Assembly: GCA_036186865.1 (NCBI GenBank)
Contig: AP025054.1
Coordinates: 6,505,571-6,569,570, forward strand
DNA length: 64,000 bases
Reading direction: 5' to 3'
Source of the DNA: Eustoma russellianum
Taxonomy: Eukaryota; Streptophyta; Magnoliopsida; Gentianales; Gentianaceae
In this document: positions 60,830 to 64,000 of the stretch, piece by piece
How the letters are laid out: every line of letters begins with the position of its first letter
How positions within the stretch are numbered: the first letter of the stretch is position 1
Position numbers and translations under genes: made by a program
The notes under the pieces: generated by a model
Seen by the model: the letters and a program-made list of their open reading frames with translations, nothing else
Told to the model about the DNA's origin: nothing
The model's database searches: none

Positions 60830-62640
60830 TCTAAAAATTCGTTCTGACCTCTCTAAAATTCCACACCCATTTTTCTCTTTCTTTTCGCATCTACGGCCTA
60901 ACGTCTTTTATAATGGTAACCTATACCTTCTCTTTCCACTCCAACAGCTATATTCTCCCACGTTCTTTCCTCTGTGACGTCCATCTTTATCACTTTGGAG
61001 CCACTCCAGGCGTCCCCCTCTCCCAAATCTCCCCCCCTCTTCTCTTTGTAACTTCAAACCCAACCTTGCTGGAACTTCCTTCGACCAAAAGTGACTCTCC
61101 GGCCGGCGCGATCAGCGGTGAGAGCACTCCATTTCCATCCATCTTAATTTAAATGGCCAAATCTTCTAAATCTTGGCCAAACAAACCGCTTGCAGAGCCT
61201 AGTACGTGTGAAATCGTGCTCTTGCCTGATTTCAAATCCGAGAAATCATCTCCCTTAAATCCTACAGTTATGAAGTTGACAAGGGTGAAAAATTTGTGGC
61301 AAACCCTCCACAAGAATTGAGCGCTTACAGACTTAAGTGGAATACTACTATCATTGATCAGGTGCTGGGGAATAGTACTCCTACAATCTGAAGAACTTCG
61401 CAGAGGAAAAATAGAGTAACAAATAGCTGTTAGAAACGCAAAAGCTTGATGGAAATGTTTTCTTATTAGATTCCAATATGAATCTAGTAAGGAATATTGG
61501 ATATTTCTCACCTACCTTTTGGTAACGAAGTCTTGTTTTTATGGCCTTGGAACTCAGAAAAGAGAATTGAGAAGTTGAAATTGAACGTCATCTCTGTTTG
61601 GGTTCGGTTTCATTTTCTGAGATTACAATACTTCAACCCTATCATCTTTGGCAAGATTGGAACACTAATGATAGGGCAAATATTCATGGATAGGTCCATC
61701 ATAGCTCATACTAGAGTAACATACGCAAGAATATACATGGGAATTCAAGTAGGTGATAAACTTCCTAGCTAACTTAAGTTCATAGATGAATATGGAAAAG
61801 TTTGCCAACAAGTAACCTATGAATGGATGCAAATGCCCACAACCAACTGGAGCAAAATTGTTTGGTGCAATCGTTTTCTTCCACGTTATGCAATCATCCT
61901 TTTGATTGCATGTTGGAAGAGAATGAATACGCTAGACAAATTATCAGAATAGGGCTTGTCTACCACGAATATTTGTCTTATGCGGCATAACTGTTGAATC
62001 CTATGAACACCCCTTTTTCCAATGCCAATTTTCATATCAAATTTGGTGATCACTCATGCACCAGATATGCTTTAGCTTTATGGGAGTAGAATGGCAGGGC
62101 ATCATTGATAGGCTCATCTCTAATCCTCGCTGGCGTTCGAACCTACAAAAGAACCTAGCCAGTTTTGAGTTTGCAATGTCGGTATATCACATATGGAGAG
62201 AATGGAACAACAGAATTTACCAGCAAATAGGGATGGGCCATAGATTTATCCTCAAAGGAACTCTTGAAAGTATTTCCTTTGCTGCTGCCAACTGGAGAGG
62301 TTACAAGCATAATAGGTTCAATTGGGAACTTGCTATAAACCTCGGACTTTCAAGGAGGATCTTTACCAAGCAAAATCCTGGCCACGCCACATAATGGCCA
62401 AACAACTGGGACCTCCCCACCCTCCCTCTACATCCCCCCTTTTGGTCCCTCTGACCTCTGCTTGGTTTCACTGACAGGTACTAACTGTTTTTGTATCGCT
62501 ATGTTCGGACTTTTATATTTTGCAAGTTCACATCCTAACTGTAGGGCAGCTTGGAACCGAGATTATTGGAGAAATTCAGCACATGGGACCTGCTCATTTT
62601 AGAAATGGAGAACACTTGGTGCAGTTGGGAACCATACCCT
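60830..62640 (+). mobile_element. Rearranged LINE: ORF1 joined to the ORF2 C-terminal end
   Basis: A leader is followed by ORF1 from ATG 61153 (MAKSSKSWPNKP). The DUF4283 core continues at 61497-61772 (VWVRFHFLRLQYFNP, ARIYMGIQVGDKLPS). Immediately after, at about 61847, comes the zinc-binding RVT end of ORF2 (WSKIVWCNRFLPRYAI, CWKRMNTLDKL), then 62056-62394 with VYHIWREWNNRIYQQ. Endonuclease and RT are missing, so about 3 kb has been deleted. Confidence 0.75.
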
Positions 62641-62641
62641 C

Positions 62642-64000
62642 TGATACGGCTAAAGGAAGATAAATGATACGGCCAAAGGAAGATAAAGATGGAGGAATTT
62701 TTGAAAGATAAGTCAAAGGAAATTTGGAAGTCAAATGCAAGATAATTCAAGATAAAGTCTTATCCAAGCATCAAAATTGATTCCCAAAGTCATCAAATTA
62801 AGAGAAGAATCGCCTGGACAATAAAGAGGCAGAAAAACGTCACTTTTGAAGATAGCATTTAGGGACTTTGTAATTTATCTTATTTCAAACTTTTGATAGA
62901 ATTTTTAGGATAGAGTTTATCTTTCTTTTTGATTGTTTTAGGCTAAAATTTCAGCCTTTTTATTTGGTATTGGTCGTTGGCCACAGGAAAAACAACGACA
63001 TATTTTCTATCAATCAAATTTGAGTTTTGGTTTTCTCTCCCAAAAGGGTGAAACCTTGTTTTCTTGATTTTGCATTAAAAATCAAGGCTAATATCTCTCA
63101 ATCTTGAGCAAATTGAGGGTGATTGCCAAGGGTTGAAGTGACCGTCTAGGAGGGCCTATTGAAGGTTTGCCTACAAACGCACGCTTGAATCTGAGGTATT
63201 GCTTAAGCCGGCGATTTTGACACAACGGAAGCAAGGAGAAGTTTACTTCTTTGTGCCTAACCCCTTGTGGAAAGGTTGTTGGAGGTGGAAGAGTGGATCC
63301 TACCCGTGTCAGCTTGCATCAATTTGGTATCAGAGCCACAGGTCACTCAATTCCACCAACTATCCTGCACTTTTTTTTATATTATTTTTCTTCAATCTGA
63401 AATTTTCTCATATTTTTCATCATCATTAAAAAAAAAAGAATTCAGCCGAAAATTCATCAAAAAAAAAAACAAAAAGTCAGCCATCTTAATTCAAAAAAAA
63501 AAATCATGTCTTTTGGATCTTTTCACTATACTATGCTACGTTAATCTAAATCTTTGCTTGGATTTCTTTTTCTTCTTATTGATTCTCAGTATATCCATCT
63601 TATCAATTAAAAAAACAATAGAAAGCTAGTCCTTTTTTTTTTTAAGGCAGTACGTTGCCTTCAAACAAGAAGAAAAGGTTGGCTTCCTTCTTTTTCCTCG
63701 GCAGAACGTGCTTGTCCGAGCACTTATATATATTTTTTTTCTCCCAACCATTCAAGATCAAATCTTTACACACACTTGACAATAGGGTTCATTGTATTAG
63801 GTTCTAAATTCAGCCGTAACATATAAATCTAGTCCATTGCTTAAAAGTGCTACCTAGTCACATGTGACTCTTGTTGCTAACGAAGCTATTAGTTGATTTT
63901 AGACTTGTGTGACTTGATTGTATTGTTGCTTGATTTGCGTTGCAATTTTTCTTTTATGTATCCAAGTCATCATCTTCAAGCCAAACCAAGGCACAAAAAG
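62642..64000 (+). mobile_element. LTR retrotransposon (family B), 5' part, continues past the window
   Basis: The LTR at 62642-63321 (680 bp, TGATACGG...TTGCATCA) is followed by the primer site TGGTATCAGAGC at 63325-63336. The remaining 660 bp is T- and A-rich leader without a recognisable gag. It is related to the solo LTR at 41883-42528. Superfamily not determinable here. Confidence 0.8.
63325..63336 (+). promoter_or_regulatory. tRNA-iMet primer-binding site
   Basis: TGGTATCAGAGC four bases after the LTR end CATCA. Confidence 0.85.

Larger units (their letters stand above)
60671..64000 (+). other. RAD21 intron 12, open at the window end
   Basis: Begins at the GTTTCC donor after exon 12 and continues past the window. 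It contains a rearranged LINE and the 5' part of an LTR element. Confidence 0.7.

Overview
The window is nuclear DNA of a dicot plant. It has two genes with many GT-AG introns, abundant Ty1/copia and L1-type LINE remnants, solo LTRs with 5-bp target duplications, and AT-rich intergenic DNA. Nothing bacterial, organellar or viral was seen. I cannot name the species.

Two real host genes can be rebuilt exon by exon, and they are divergent (head to head). On the minus strand, 35183 to 12862, is a HAD-superfamily class IIA hydrolase resembling Arabidopsis At5g10460: 7 exons, 316 codons, uninterrupted frame. On the plus strand, from 39434 past the window end, is the cohesin kleisin RAD21/SCC1, closest to plant SYN4/RAD21.3. 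Twelve exons and about 1165 codons are visible; the C-terminal winged-helix exon(s) lie beyond 64000.

Layout: 1-12.8 kb is a repeat island. It holds an old minus-strand copia element with CGATCGAT-rich LTRs, a non-coding LTR element, a MITE, an inverted LTR of the same family, a gag fragment and a foldback element. 12.9-35.2 kb is the HAD gene, stretched to 22 kb because intron 3 holds a young but defective copia element plus two older LTR elements, and intron 2 is almost entirely one LINE carrying a solo LTR. 35.2-39.4 kb is the shared upstream region, which carries two copia remnants, one an internally deleted element with a perfect TSD. 39.4-64 kb is RAD21; its 10.35-kb intron 1 is a pile of LINE pieces with two solo LTRs, and its last visible intron holds a rearranged LINE and the 5' part of another LTR element that runs off the window.

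The same element families occur in both genes (a solo-LTR pair in HAD intron 2 and RAD21 intron 1, and one LINE family throughout), so the region has been invaded repeatedly without breaking either reading frame. I found no clearly new biological system. The most unusual items are the young but catalytically dead copia element with TG...TA termini, the palindromic CGATCGAT modules in one LTR family, and a 14-residue tandem repeat inside RAD21.
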